A stretch of DNA of 64,000 nt from Nocardioides insulae DSM 17944 (GCF_000422825.1 NZ_AUGU01000014.1:62001-126000), one strand, 5' to 3'; positions 1 through 7,677 are shown, numbered from the stretch's first letter. Program-made: numbers and translations. Notes: generated by a model not told the origin, from the sequence alone.

Positions 1-513
1 GGTCAGACCGTCGCTCTCCCCCCGGGCGATGCCGAAGTCGCACAGGTAGGCGTGCGGCTGCAGGGCGTTGGGGTCGCGCAACAGCACGTTGCTCGGCTTG
101 ACGTCGCGGTGGATCACGCCGGCGCGATGGGCGTCGGCCAGTGCGTCGGCGATCTGTGCGCACACCGCGGCGGCAGTCTGCGGTGGCATCGGGCCGCGCT
201 GGCCGAGCAGGGCGCCGAGGTCTCCGCCGGGCACCAACTGGGTGGCGATGTAGGGGTTCCCCTCGTGCTCCCCGTAGCTGTAGATGGCGGTGACATGGGG
301 GGAGTCGAGCCGGGCCAGCAGGGTTGCCTCGCGGGCGAACCGGGCGAGGAACTCCTCCGCGCCGCCCAGGTCCGCGGAGACCACCTTGAGCGCCACCGGC
401 CGGCCGAGCTCACGGTCGGTGGCGGCGTACACGACGCCCATCCCGCCACGGCCCAGTTCGCGATCGACGCGGTAGCGACCGAAGTCGCCACCGTCCCGTG
501 GGAACGCCGCCAC
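1..513 (-). CDS. Serine/threonine protein kinase, N-terminal part (runs off the window)
   Basis: Only the first 171 codons are present; the gene continues beyond position 1. They encode the N-lobe and catalytic loop of a Hanks-type (PknB-like) kinase: a glycine loop GRGGMGVVY near residue 20, the lysine of VALKVV, the catalytic loop HRDVKPSN with Asp137, and the metal-binding DFG at about residues 159-161. The GTG start at 513 is preceded by AGGAG at good spacing. It phosphorylates protein Ser/Thr residues; the usual C-terminal membrane and sensor parts cannot be seen. It is divergent from purD, 62 bp away. Confidence 0.9.
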   Translation of the reverse strand, partial: MAAFPRDGGDFGRYRVDRELGRGGMGVVYAATDRELGRPVALKVVSADLGGAEEFLARFAREATLLARLDSPHVTAIYSYGEHEGNPYIATQLVPGGDLGALLGQRGPMPPQTAAAVCAQIADALADAHRAGVIHRDVKPSNVLLRDPNALQPHAYLCDFGIARGESDGLT

Positions 514-561
514 GACTCACTCCTGTCCACCCGGCCGGCCACCGCGACCGCACCCGGCCCG

Positions 562-578
562 TAGGATCGCACACCGTG
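562..578 (+). promoter_or_regulatory. Leaderless promoter of purD
   Basis: TAGGAT at 562-567 lies 8 nt before GTG 576 and there is no Shine-Dalgarno, so transcription should begin at or next to the start codon. This rejects longer in-frame starts upstream. Confidence 0.6.
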
Positions 579-1856
579 ACCAACGCCCTGACCTGTCTCG
601 TGATCGGAACCGGCGGCCGCGAGCATGCCCTCGCCCTCGCACTGGCGCAGGATCCCGCCGTCGCCGCGGTCCACGCCGCCCCGGGCAACCCCGGGATCGC
701 CGAGGTCGCCACCCTCCACCCGGTCGACCCGATGGACGGCGTCGCGGTGGCCGAGCTGGCCCAGCGGCTCGGAGCCGATCTCGTGGTCGTCGGCCCGGAG
801 GCCCCGCTGGTCGCCGGCGTCGCGGACGCGGTGCGGGCCCGAGGGATCGCCGTCTTCGGCCCGTCCCGGGCAGCGGCCCGGCTGGAGGGCTCCAAGGCGT
901 TCTCCAAGGAGGTGATGGCGGCCGCCGGCGTCCCGACCGCGCGCGCGTTCACCTGCACCACGCCCGAGGAGACCGCCGCCGCGCTGGACGAGTTCGGTGC
1001 GCCGTACGTCGTGAAGGACGACGCCCTGGCGGCAGGCAAGGGTGTCGTGGTCACCCGTGACCGGGACGAGGCGCTCGCACACGCCGCCGCCTGCGGGCGG
1101 GTCGTGGTCGAGGAGTTCCTCGACGGCCCCGAGGTCTCGCTGTTCGCGGTGTGCGACGGGGAGCGGGCGCACCCGCTCCAGCCGGCCCAGGACTTCAAGC
1201 GGATCTTCGACGGCGGCCGCGGCCCCAACACCGGCGGGATGGGCTCCTACACCCCGCTCGGATGGGCCCGACCGGACCTCGCCCAGAACGTCCTGGACAC
1301 CGTCGTGACCCCCACGCTCGACGAGATGAACAGGCGCGGAGAGCCCTTCGTCGGCTGCCTCTACGTCGGGCTCGCGCTGACCGGATCGGGCCCGCGGGTG
1401 ATCGAGTTCAACTGCCGCTTCGGTGACCCCGACATCCAGCCCGTGCTCGCCCAGCTCGAGACCGGCCTCGGCTCGCTGTTGTACGCCGCCGCCCGCGGCC
1501 GCCTCGCGGAGACCCCGGCGCCGACGTTCCGCCCGGGCGCCGCGGTGAGCGTCGTCCTCGCCTCCGCCGGCTACCCGGAGTCGTCGTCGAAGGGCGATGT
1601 CATCTCCGGCGTCGGCTCGGCCGGGGCACTCGAGGGGGTCGACGTGATCCACGCCGGCACCGCACTCGACGGGGGCGAGCTGGTGACGGCCGGGGGGCGC
1701 GTGCTCGCCGTACGCGCCACCGGCTCCAACGTCGCAGACGCCCGCGCCCGTGCCTACGCCGCCGCCGACCTGATCTCCTTCGCCGGCCTCCAGCGCCGCT
1801 CCGACATCGCCGCCGAGCCCCTCGGCGTCGTCGAGGGCGCCTCCGCCACCGAGTGA
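576..1856 (+). CDS. purD: Phosphoribosylamine-glycine ligase (GAR synthetase)
   Basis: This is step 2 of de novo purine synthesis in the cytosol: phosphoribosylamine, glycine and ATP give GAR. The 426-residue ATP-grasp protein starts with the N-domain motif VIGTGGREHALA. It then has EGSKAFSKEVM, YVVKDDALAAGKGVVV for nucleotide binding, the GARS signature PNTGGMGSYTP, and FNCRFGDPDIQ near the metal site. Length and motif order are normal. GTG 576 was chosen from the leaderless promoter and because the GARS N-terminus begins there. A repeat-filled gap follows before purB. Confidence 0.97.
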   Translation: MTNALTCLVIGTGGREHALALALAQDPAVAAVHAAPGNPGIAEVATLHPVDPMDGVAVAELAQRLGADLVVVGPEAPLVAGVADAVRARGIAVFGPSRAAARLEGSKAFSKEVMAAAGVPTARAFTCTTPEETAAALDEFGAPYVVKDDALAAGKGVVVTRDRDEALAHAAACGRVVVEEFLDGPEVSLFAVCDGERAHPLQPAQDFKRIFDGGRGPNTGGMGSYTPLGWARPDLAQNVLDTVVTPTLDEMNRRGEPFVGCLYVGLALTGSGPRVIEFNCRFGDPDIQPVLAQLETGLGSLLYAAARGRLAETPAPTFRPGAAVSVVLASAGYPESSSKGDVISGVGSAGALEGVDVIHAGTALDGGELVTAGGRVLAVRATGSNVADARARAYAAADLISFAGLQRRSDIAAEPLGVVEGASATE

Positions 1857-1874
1857 CTCTGCCCCCTCCTGACC

Positions 1875-2065
1875 GTTGAGTCGGTCGTTGTGGCTTGTCG
1901 AGTTGTGCCCTGTGGCTCGTTGAGTCGGTCGTTGTGGGTTGTCGAGTTGTGCCCTGTGGCTCGTTGAGTCGGTCGTTGTGGGTTGTCGAGTTGTGCCCTG
2001 TGGCTCGTTGAGTCGGTCGTTGTGGGTTGTCGAGTTGTGCCCTGCGGTTCGTTGAGTCGGTCGTT
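1875..2065 (+). repeat. 44-bp tandem repeat, four full copies plus a truncated fifth
   Basis: Units begin at 1875, 1919, 1963, 2007 and 2051, exactly 44 bp apart, opening with GTTGAGTCGGTCGTTG. Copies are almost identical; the fifth diverges at the hairpin starting at 2066. Each unit is a diverged dimer of two 22-bp halves, one opening GTTGAGTCGG and the other GTCGAGTTGTGCC (about 14 of 22 positions match). The array is T/G-rich compared with flanking genes and has no convincing coding potential. Confidence 0.95.
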
Positions 2066-2088
2066 GCGATCTGATCGATTCAGATCGC
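2066..2088. repeat. Perfect 9-bp inverted repeat at the junction of two repeat arrays
   Basis: GCGATCTGA (2066-2074) and TCAGATCGC (2080-2088) flank a 5-nt loop. It lies where the 44-bp array stops and the oppositely oriented 22-bp array begins. There is no T-tract. It may be a recombination or protein-binding site, or a weak terminator for purD. Confidence 0.7.
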
Positions 2089-2094
2089 GTGAGA

Positions 2095-2226
2095 GCACGA
2101 CCGGCCGGGAGGCCCGACTCGATGGTCCGGGAGGCTCAACTCGACGGTCCGGGAGAGCCAACTCGATGGTCCGGGAGGCGCAACTCGACGGTCCGGGAGG
2201 CACAACTCAACCGGACGGGGGCGGAG
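2095..2226 (-). repeat. 22-bp tandem repeat array, inverted relative to the 44-bp array
   Basis: Units containing ACTCGAYGGTCCGGGAGGC begin at 2117, 2139, 2161 and 2183, with a degenerate copy before (2095) and after (2205). Read on the minus strand, each unit starts GTCGAGTTGTGCC or a close variant, the same 13-nt core as one half of the 44-bp unit. So both arrays belong to one 22-bp repeat family in opposite orientations. Confidence 0.9.
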
Positions 2227-2260
2227 TGGGGACAAAAGGGGACTGGGGAGTGGGGGATGC

Positions 2261-2276
2261 GAGAATGGGACCCGTG
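2261..2276 (+). promoter_or_regulatory. Probable leaderless promoter of purB
   Basis: GAGAAT (2261-2266) lies 7 nt before GTG 2274. The box is a weaker match than the others in this window. An ATG at 2265 is also in frame, so the start is likely but not certain. Confidence 0.4.
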
Positions 2277-3692
2277 ACCGTGCCGAATGTCCTCGCCACC
2301 CGCTACGCCGCCGCCGACCTCACCGCGATCTGGTCGCCCGAGCACAAGATCGTGCTCGAGCGGCAGTTGTGGATCGCTGTCCTCAAGGGACAGCGCGACC
2401 TCGGCATCGACGTACCCGACGGTGTGGTCGAGGCCTACGAGGCGGTGGTCGACAAGATCGACCTCGCCTCGATCGCAGCCCGCGAGCGGGTCACACGGCA
2501 CGATGTGAAGGCGCGGATCGAGGAGTTCTCCGCGCTCGCCGGGCACGAGCACATCCACAAGGGGATGACCAGCCGCGACCTGACCGAGAACGTCGAGCAG
2601 CTCCAGGTGCTCTCCAGCCTGCGGCTGCTGCGTGACCGGGCGGTCGCCACCCTGGCCCGGCTGGCCCGGCTGGCCGCCGAACACGAGACCACCGTGATGG
2701 CGGGCCGGAGCCACAACGTCGCCGCCCAGGCCACCACCCTGGGCAAGCGGTTCGCCACCGTCGCGGACGAGATGCTGGTCGCGGTGCAGCGGATCGAGGA
2801 GCTCATCGCCCGCTACCCGTTGCGCGGCATCAAGGGCCCGATGGGCACCGCCCAGGACATGCTCGACCTGCTGGACGGGGACGCCGACAAGCTCGCCGAC
2901 CTGGAGAACCGGGTGGCGGCCCACCTGGGGTTCGACCAGGTCTTCACCAGCGTGGGTCAGGTCTACCCGCGCTCGCTCGACTTCGACGTGCTCTCCTCGC
3001 TGGTGCAGCTCGCCGCCGGCCCCTCCAACCTGGCCACGACGGTCCGGTTGATGGCCGGCAACGAACTGGTCACCGAGGGTTTCAAGGAGGGCCAGGTCGG
3101 CTCCTCGGCGATGCCGCACAAGATGAACTCGCGCTCCTGTGAGCGGGTCAACGGGCTCGCCGTGGTGCTGCGCGGCTACCTGTCGATGATCGGGGAGCTG
3201 GCCGGCGACCAGTGGAACGAGGGCGACGTCTCCGACTCCGTCGTACGCCGGGTGGCCCTGCCGGACGCGTTCTTCGCCGCTGACGGGCTCTTCCAGACCT
3301 TCCTCACCGTGCTGGACGAGTTCGGTGCCTTCCCGGCGGTGATCCAGCGCGAGCTCGACCGCTACCTTCCGTTCCTGGCGACCACCAAGGTGCTGATGGC
3401 TGCCGTGCGGCAGGGGGTCGGCCGTGAGGTCGGGCACGAGGCGATCAAGGAGGCCGCGGTCGGCACCGCGTTGGCGATGCGGCAGGGCCAGGCCGAGAAC
3501 GACGTCTTCGCCAAGCTGGCCGCCGATTCACGACTGGGCCTCGGGCCGGCGGACCTGGAGGCCCTGGTCGCCGAGCCGATCACCTTCACCGGTGCCGCCG
3601 TCGCCCAGGTGCAGGAGGTCTGTCGCCGGGTCGAGGCGCTCGTCGCCCGCCACCCCGACGCTGCGGCGTACGCCCCCGGCGAGATCCTCTGA
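2274..3692 (+). CDS. purB: Adenylosuccinate lyase
   Basis: This cytosolic homotetrameric enzyme of the fumarase/aspartase superfamily cleaves SAICAR to AICAR plus fumarate, and adenylosuccinate to AMP plus fumarate. The 472-residue protein shows the helical core with TSRDLTENVEQ, AGRSHNVAAQATT (catalytic His region) and the family signature GSSAMPHKMNS from about residue 276, whose serine is the catalytic base. The GTG start gives an N-terminus beginning TVPNVLATRY, typical of actinobacterial PurB; ATG 2265 would add three residues. Confidence 0.96.
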   Translation: MTVPNVLATRYAAADLTAIWSPEHKIVLERQLWIAVLKGQRDLGIDVPDGVVEAYEAVVDKIDLASIAARERVTRHDVKARIEEFSALAGHEHIHKGMTSRDLTENVEQLQVLSSLRLLRDRAVATLARLARLAAEHETTVMAGRSHNVAAQATTLGKRFATVADEMLVAVQRIEELIARYPLRGIKGPMGTAQDMLDLLDGDADKLADLENRVAAHLGFDQVFTSVGQVYPRSLDFDVLSSLVQLAAGPSNLATTVRLMAGNELVTEGFKEGQVGSSAMPHKMNSRSCERVNGLAVVLRGYLSMIGELAGDQWNEGDVSDSVVRRVALPDAFFAADGLFQTFLTVLDEFGAFPAVIQRELDRYLPFLATTKVLMAAVRQGVGREVGHEAIKEAAVGTALAMRQGQAENDVFAKLAADSRLGLGPADLEALVAEPITFTGAAVAQVQEVCRRVEALVARHPDAAAYAPGEIL

Positions 3693-3793
3693 GCCAGGCC
3701 GACTCGGTTCGGCCCGCCTCGGGCTGCCCTGCTACGGCGCGATCTGGGTAGTGTTGAACCGCGTCGGTGCAGGCGCGAGCCCGAGGAGGCACC

Positions 3794-4093
3794 ATGTTCG
3801 ACTTCTGGACCGTGCTCTACCTGATCGTCGTCGGGGTAGTGGCGGGCTACCTCGCCCGGCTGCTGGTCAAGGGGCCCGACCCGATGAGCTGGTGGCAGAC
3901 CATCCTGCTCGGGATCGTGGGGTCCTTCATCGGCGGGTTGTGTGCGTTCCTGCTGTTCGGATGGGACGAGGACGAGGGCTTCTTCCAGCCGGGCGGCCTG
4001 ATCTTCTCGATCCTCGGCGCCGTGCTCGCGCTGCTCCTGTGGCGGGTGATCCGCAAGCGGCTGGCGGGGTCCTCCGAGCACACCGGCACGTGA
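3794..4093 (+). CDS. GlsB/YeaQ/YmgE-family small membrane protein
   Basis: The 99-residue inner-membrane protein has three hydrophobic helices: FDFWTVLYLIVVGVVAGYLA, TILLGIVGSFIGGLCAFLLF and GGLIFSILGAVLALLLW. They are separated by short polar loops, the pattern of the transglycosylase-associated/GlsB stress family, whose biochemical role is not known. Its start has the Shine-Dalgarno GAGGAGG. A TAGTGT box at 3749-3754 is a candidate -10, giving a short leader. It is probably monocistronic. Confidence 0.85.
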   Translation: MFDFWTVLYLIVVGVVAGYLARLLVKGPDPMSWWQTILLGIVGSFIGGLCAFLLFGWDEDEGFFQPGGLIFSILGAVLALLLWRVIRKRLAGSSEHTGT

Positions 4094-4111
4094 GGCCGCG
4101 CTAGCGAACCG

Positions 4112-4432
4112 TCACGCGGAGGGCTGGACGTCCAGGACGACGTCGAACTCGAGCAGCTGGGCCCCCGACGCGACCGGCTTGCGCGGTGCCTCCCCGGCGG
4201 GTGTGGCGTGTGCCGCGCGGGCGTCGCCGTCGCGCCAGGCGGCGAAGGACTCCTCATCGGCCCAATGGGTGACGACGAAGTAGCGCTCCTCGCCAGCGGT
4301 CGGCCGCAGCAATTGGAAGCCGAGGAAGCCGGGCGACTTCTCCACCGTTCCGGCACGGGCGGCGAAGCGGCGTTCGAGCTCCTCCCCGGCGCCTTCGGGG
4401 ACGGAGATGGCGTTGATCTTCACGATGGACAT
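4112..4432 (-). CDS. mhuD: MhuD-type heme-degrading monooxygenase
   Basis: This 106-residue ferredoxin-like alpha+beta protein of the antibiotic-biosynthesis-monooxygenase fold is predicted to open the heme ring and release iron in the cytosol. It aligns end to end with mycobacterial MhuD as I remember it, including MSIVKINAI, SPGFLGFQLLRP, GEERYFVVTHW and LLEFDVVLDV. The residues reported as key in MhuD are present at the same numbers: Asn7, Trp66 and the heme ligand His75. No heme transporter is adjacent. The mycobilin-type product chemistry is inferred from the family. Confidence 0.85.
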   Translation of the reverse strand: MSIVKINAISVPEGAGEELERRFAARAGTVEKSPGFLGFQLLRPTAGEERYFVVTHWADEESFAAWRDGDARAAHATPAGEAPRKPVASGAQLLEFDVVLDVQPSA

Positions 4433-4444
4433 GACCTCAACCTA
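4430..4444 (-). promoter_or_regulatory. Leaderless promoter of mhuD
   Basis: On the minus strand TAGGTT (4444-4439) is followed by GAGGTC and then ATG at 4432, a 6-nt gap. No separate Shine-Dalgarno is present. Confidence 0.6.
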
Positions 4445-4533
4445 CTGACCCGTCCCGAACCCGTGGCCGTGGCGGGAGGGGGTACCGGTCGAGCCGGTCC
4501 GTGAGGCGGTGGTCGGGCGCCTGCGGTCGACGC

Positions 4534-4592
4534 GGTCCGGGACGAGGACCACCGTTCTCGGGCGAGAGAACCGGGGGGCTTCGTCCCGGACC
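4534..4592 (-). terminator. Large stem-loop after the M20 gene, probable terminator
   Basis: A perfect 12-bp stem (GGTCCGGGACGA at 4534-4545 pairing with 4581-4592) encloses a second hairpin, GTTCTC/GAGAAC (4554-4559 with 4566-4571). It sits 46 bp beyond the stop of the M20 gene and before the mhuD promoter, so it should end M20 transcription. It lacks a T-tract, as is common in high-GC actinobacteria. Confidence 0.65.
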
Positions 4593-4637
4593 ATCCCCGG
4601 AGGGCCGGTCTCGTCGCGGCCTACCGGAAGGGGGCGA

Positions 4638-6380
4638 TCAGTCCAGCGGCGGCAGGTTGGCCGGCGGCAGCTCCGGGCCGAGGCTGGGTGCCGCCTCGGT
4701 GGAGACGATCCGCTTCGGGGGCCAGGTGACCCCCTTCGGCGGCCAGGCCTGCTTGGTGCGCTGGAGGAACCAGGCGGGCGGCTCGTAGGCGGGCACCTCG
4801 AAGTCGTCGGGGAGCATGCTCTTCCAGGTGATGTTCTTGGTCCGCGTCTCGAACTCGTCCTTGATCTCCGCGAGTACGTCGGGCTGGGTCAGCAGGTCGA
4901 CGGTGGTCGAGGCGAGGTACTTGGCCGCGGCGAGGGTGGCCAGGTGACCGGCATGGGTGGCTCCGCAGGCGGTCCGGTGCCACGAGTGGTTCTTCACGCC
5001 GCCGGGCTCGTGGGCGGTGGAGAAGGAGATCGTCGGCACGTTCCAGCTGATGTCGGCGACGTCGGTGGACCCGCCGCCGAGGAACGTGTTGTTGGGTGCG
5101 GCGAGCGGCCGGATCCCCTCGCTGAACCCGGTGGGGTTGGACATGCCGTTGCTCTTCTGGAGCGCCTTGCCGAACTTCTGGTCGTCCTCGTTGAAGGTCG
5201 GAGCGCCCACCAACTGCATGTTGGCGTGCATCAGCTCGGTTCCGCGCTTGTTGCCCAGGGAGTTCCAGACCCCGCCCATGATCCTCTTTTCCACCCGGGT
5301 ACCGGTCGCCATCGCGGCGGCCTCGGCGCACTCCTCGATCCGCTTCATCAGCAGCGTCGCGCGCTCGGGGCTGCCCTCGCGGGAGTAGTACCAGATGCTG
5401 GAGAGGGTCGGATACACGTTGGGCGCCTGGCCGGTCTGGCGCAGGGCGTAGTGCATCCGCGCGCTGGGCGCCATGTAGCTCTCCCGGAGGAACTCGGTCA
5501 GCATCCCCATCGCCTGGACGGCGTCCTGGGTGGCCTTGGTGGCCAGCGGGGAGCCGCCGTGCCCGTCGGTGCCCAGGAAGTGGAAGACCTGGCTGGACAG
5601 CGCGTTGCTCGACCCCCAGCTGGTGGAGTTGCTGCCGCCCGGGTGCCAGTCGACGAAGGCGTCCAGGCCGTCGTAGACGCCCTCCTTGACCGCGACCGAC
5701 TTGCCGATCAGCTGCTCCTCGGCGGTGGAGCCGAAGAACTTCAAGGTGCCCTGGATGTTCTTCCGGCGCATCGCCTGAGACACGGCGACGGCGGCCGCGG
5801 CGGCTGCCGCCCCGAGGGAGTTGTGTCCGCACCCGTGGCCGAAGCCGTAGGTCGGCGCGTACGGGTCGTGGTTGTACTCCAGCGGTGCGTGCTCGGGGTT
5901 GCCCTTCTCCTGGGAGAGGCCCGGCAGCGCGTCGTACTCACCGCTGAAGCCGATCACGGGGCCCTTGCCGTAGCTGAAGGTCGCCACGAAGGCGGTAGGC
6001 ATACCGGCCACGCCCCACTCGATGCTGAACCCGCGGCGGCGCAGGAACTCCGCCTCCGCCCAGGAGCTGTTCCACTCCGCCAGGGAGGGCTCGGCGTACT
6101 CCCAGATCTGGTCGTTGAGGCCGATGATCTGGTCCTCGTTGTTGTCGATCCAGTCGAGCGCGGTCTCCTTGCCGGGGGTGTCGGCGGCGGCCCCGGGCTG
6201 CTCGTAGTCGGCGGTGTTGCTCGGGATCGTGGTGGGGTTCAGGGCCAGGTCGGAGGCGGCCACCGCGGGGTCGGCGGTCAGCACCGATCCGGCGGTGACC
6301 GCTGCTCCGGCGGCACCCGCGAGAGCGAGCATGTCGCGGCGGTTCAGGTGGGGTTGTTCGATGTGGTCGGTATCGCACAT
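4638..6380 (-). CDS. Tat-exported M20-family amidohydrolase (AbgB-like)
   Basis: This 580-residue metal-dependent amidohydrolase belongs to the peptidase M20 superfamily, close to the p-aminobenzoyl-glutamate hydrolase/aminoacylase branch. The N-terminus carries a twin-arginine signal, NRRDMLALAGAAGAA (Arg14-Arg15), so it should be exported folded. Metal-site motifs are visible: SGEYDALPG, GFGHGCGHNSLGA and GSTAEEQ, then a HPGG segment and a C-terminal STAHEPGG. Its substrate is unknown. ATG 6380 was chosen because it places the Tat motif at the usual distance; longer frames upstream lack a signal. Two palindromic operators lie upstream, but no regulator gene is adjacent. Confidence 0.85.
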   Translation of the reverse strand: MCDTDHIEQPHLNRRDMLALAGAAGAAVTAGSVLTADPAVAASDLALNPTTIPSNTADYEQPGAAADTPGKETALDWIDNNEDQIIGLNDQIWEYAEPSLAEWNSSWAEAEFLRRRGFSIEWGVAGMPTAFVATFSYGKGPVIGFSGEYDALPGLSQEKGNPEHAPLEYNHDPYAPTYGFGHGCGHNSLGAAAAAAAVAVSQAMRRKNIQGTLKFFGSTAEEQLIGKSVAVKEGVYDGLDAFVDWHPGGSNSTSWGSSNALSSQVFHFLGTDGHGGSPLATKATQDAVQAMGMLTEFLRESYMAPSARMHYALRQTGQAPNVYPTLSSIWYYSREGSPERATLLMKRIEECAEAAAMATGTRVEKRIMGGVWNSLGNKRGTELMHANMQLVGAPTFNEDDQKFGKALQKSNGMSNPTGFSEGIRPLAAPNNTFLGGGSTDVADISWNVPTISFSTAHEPGGVKNHSWHRTACGATHAGHLATLAAAKYLASTTVDLLTQPDVLAEIKDEFETRTKNITWKSMLPDDFEVPAYEPPAWFLQRTKQAWPPKGVTWPPKRIVSTEAAPSLGPELPPANLPPLD

Positions 6381-6493
6381 ATGGAGGAGCTCCCGGAGTT
6401 GTCCGACCCGAGCCGGGGGACAGCCGACCCGGGCGATGGCCCCTTGGCACCACAACCCCTGTCGCCGACCCGAGCTCGGCAGGACGCGATTGC

Positions 6494-6508
6494 GTCCCAG
6501 GTCACATC
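6494..6508 (+). promoter_or_regulatory. GTCCCAGGTCACATC motif, shared with the cstA promoter
   Basis: This 15-nt word is identical to 48849-48863 in front of cstA. Its reverse complement contains TGTGAC, the half-site of CRP/GlxR-type regulators. It lies between the M20 gene and purC, directly beside the next palindrome. Confidence 0.4.
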
Positions 6509-6523
6509 TGAGCGGTCGCTCAG
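6508..6523. promoter_or_regulatory. TetR-type operator palindrome
   Basis: CTGAGCGGTCGCTCAG has two 7-bp arms around a 2-bp centre, a form typical of TetR-family operators in actinobacteria. It is 128 bp upstream of the M20 start and 92 bp upstream of the purC -10 box. Confidence 0.55.
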
Positions 6524-6559
6524 AACGGCGTCAACCAGCGAACCGGGCGCGTCGCGGAA

Positions 6560-6577
6560 GTTTCACATGGGTGAAAC
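6560..6577. promoter_or_regulatory. GTTTCAC-N4-GTGAAAC inverted repeat, probable operator
   Basis: GTTTCACATGGGTGAAAC has perfect 7-bp arms and stands out as AT-rich in its surroundings. TGTTTCA/TGAAACA palindromes are known targets of GAF/Fis-type activators such as AcoR-like proteins; which protein binds here is unknown. It lies between the M20 gene and purC. Confidence 0.5.
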
Positions 6578-6614
6578 ACAGCGGTCGGGGAGATGGCCGA
6601 CGAAGCGCAGCCTC

Positions 6615-6630
6615 TAGGGTGAGGGGCGTG
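6615..6630 (+). promoter_or_regulatory. Leaderless promoter of purC
   Basis: TAGGGT at 6615-6620 lies 7 nt before GTG 6628, without a Shine-Dalgarno. It fixes the purC start. Confidence 0.6.
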
Positions 6631-7524
6631 GCCGAGCTGAACATTCCTCCCGCCCCGGCGATCCCGGGTGCCACCCATCTGCACTCCGGCAAGGTGCGCG
6701 ACCTCTATCGGCTGACCGAGGGCCCGCACGCCGGCCATCTGCTGATGGTGGCCAGCGACCGGATCTCGGCGTACGACTTCGTGCTGGACACCACGATCCC
6801 CGACAAGGGCGAGATCCTCACCCGGATGTCGCTGTGGTGGTTCGATCAGCTCGCCGACGTCGTCCCGAGTCACGTGGTCTCCACCGAGGTGCCGGCCGAG
6901 GTCGCCGGACGGGCGGTGATCTGTGAACGACTGGAGATGTTCCCCGTCGAGTGTGTGGCGCGCGGCTACCTCACCGGCTCCGGGCTGCGTGAGTACGCCG
7001 CCACCGGGGAGGTCTGCGGCATCGCACTGCCCTCCGGCCTGGTCGACGGCAGCCGGCTCGAGGCCCCGATCTTCACCCCGGCGACCAAGGCCGCGCTCGG
7101 CGACCACGACGAGAACGTCTCCTTCGAGGCGGTCGTCGGCACCGTCGGCGCCGAGACCGCCGAGGCCCTCCGGGACCTGACCCTCGCCGTCTACGGGCGG
7201 GCCGAGCAGATCGCCCGCGGGCGCGGCATCCTGCTGGCCGACACCAAGTTCGAGTTCGGCGCCCGGCCCGGCGGCGGGATCGTGCTCGCCGACGAGGTGC
7301 TCACCCCCGACTCCAGCCGGTTCTGGCCCGCCGACCAGTGGGAGCCGGGACGCCCGACCCCGTCCTACGACAAGGACGTGATCCGCAAGTGGCTGGTCTC
7401 CGAGGAGTCGGGCTGGAGCCCCGCTTCCGGTGAGGCCCCTCCGCACCTGCCCGACCACGTCGTCGAACAGGCCCGAGCCAAGTACGTCGAGGCCTACGAG
7501 CGCCTCACCGGCCAGCGGTTCTGA
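6628..7524 (+). CDS. purC: SAICAR synthase
   Basis: This is step 7 of purine synthesis: CAIR, aspartate and ATP give SAICAR. The 298-residue protein carries the SAICAR synthetase landmarks HSGKVRDLY, VASDRISAYDF, the signature VECVARGYLTGSG, the ADTKFEFG ATP-site segment and SYDKDVIRKWL. Length is normal for the actinobacterial form. A strong hairpin follows at once, so it is probably monocistronic. Confidence 0.97.
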   Translation: MAELNIPPAPAIPGATHLHSGKVRDLYRLTEGPHAGHLLMVASDRISAYDFVLDTTIPDKGEILTRMSLWWFDQLADVVPSHVVSTEVPAEVAGRAVICERLEMFPVECVARGYLTGSGLREYAATGEVCGIALPSGLVDGSRLEAPIFTPATKAALGDHDENVSFEAVVGTVGAETAEALRDLTLAVYGRAEQIARGRGILLADTKFEFGARPGGGIVLADEVLTPDSSRFWPADQWEPGRPTPSYDKDVIRKWLVSEESGWSPASGEAPPHLPDHVVEQARAKYVEAYERLTGQRF

Positions 7525-7527
7525 GCC

Positions 7528-7565
7528 CCCGCCGGGTCGGCGTCCGCGGACGCCGAGTCGGCGGG
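7528..7565 (+). terminator. Terminator hairpin of purC
   Basis: The perfect 20-bp palindrome TCGGCGTCCGCGGACGCCGA (7537-7556) sits inside an outer 7-bp stem (7528-7534 with 7559-7565), three bases after the purC stop. No T-tract. Confidence 0.75.
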
Positions 7566-7644
7566 CTGGTGCTCCTCGCGCCGGTGCGGAGGAAACCTCA
7601 TCCTTCGCGGGCGATCTCAGCCCGGCCCGGGCTGGGGTTGCATG

Positions 7645-7677
7645 GTCGCGGGTCGGGAGGCGATCTCCGCCCGCGAC
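7645..7677 (+). promoter_or_regulatory. Hairpin in the leader of the dioxygenase operon
   Basis: GTCGCGGG (7645-7652) pairs with CCCGCGAC (7670-7677), with an inner GGAG/CTCC pair. It ends just before the AGAGAGG ribosome-binding sequence of the gene at 7697, so folding could affect translation or message stability. This role is inferred. Confidence 0.45.

Noticed and set aside
1875..2226. CRISPR array
   Set aside because: Repeats are directly adjacent with no unique spacers, and no cas genes are present.
2136..3437. Long minus-strand open frame antisense to purB
   Set aside because: No recognisable domain; amino-acid bias (Val, Gly, Arg, His) is typical of a GC-rich shadow frame.
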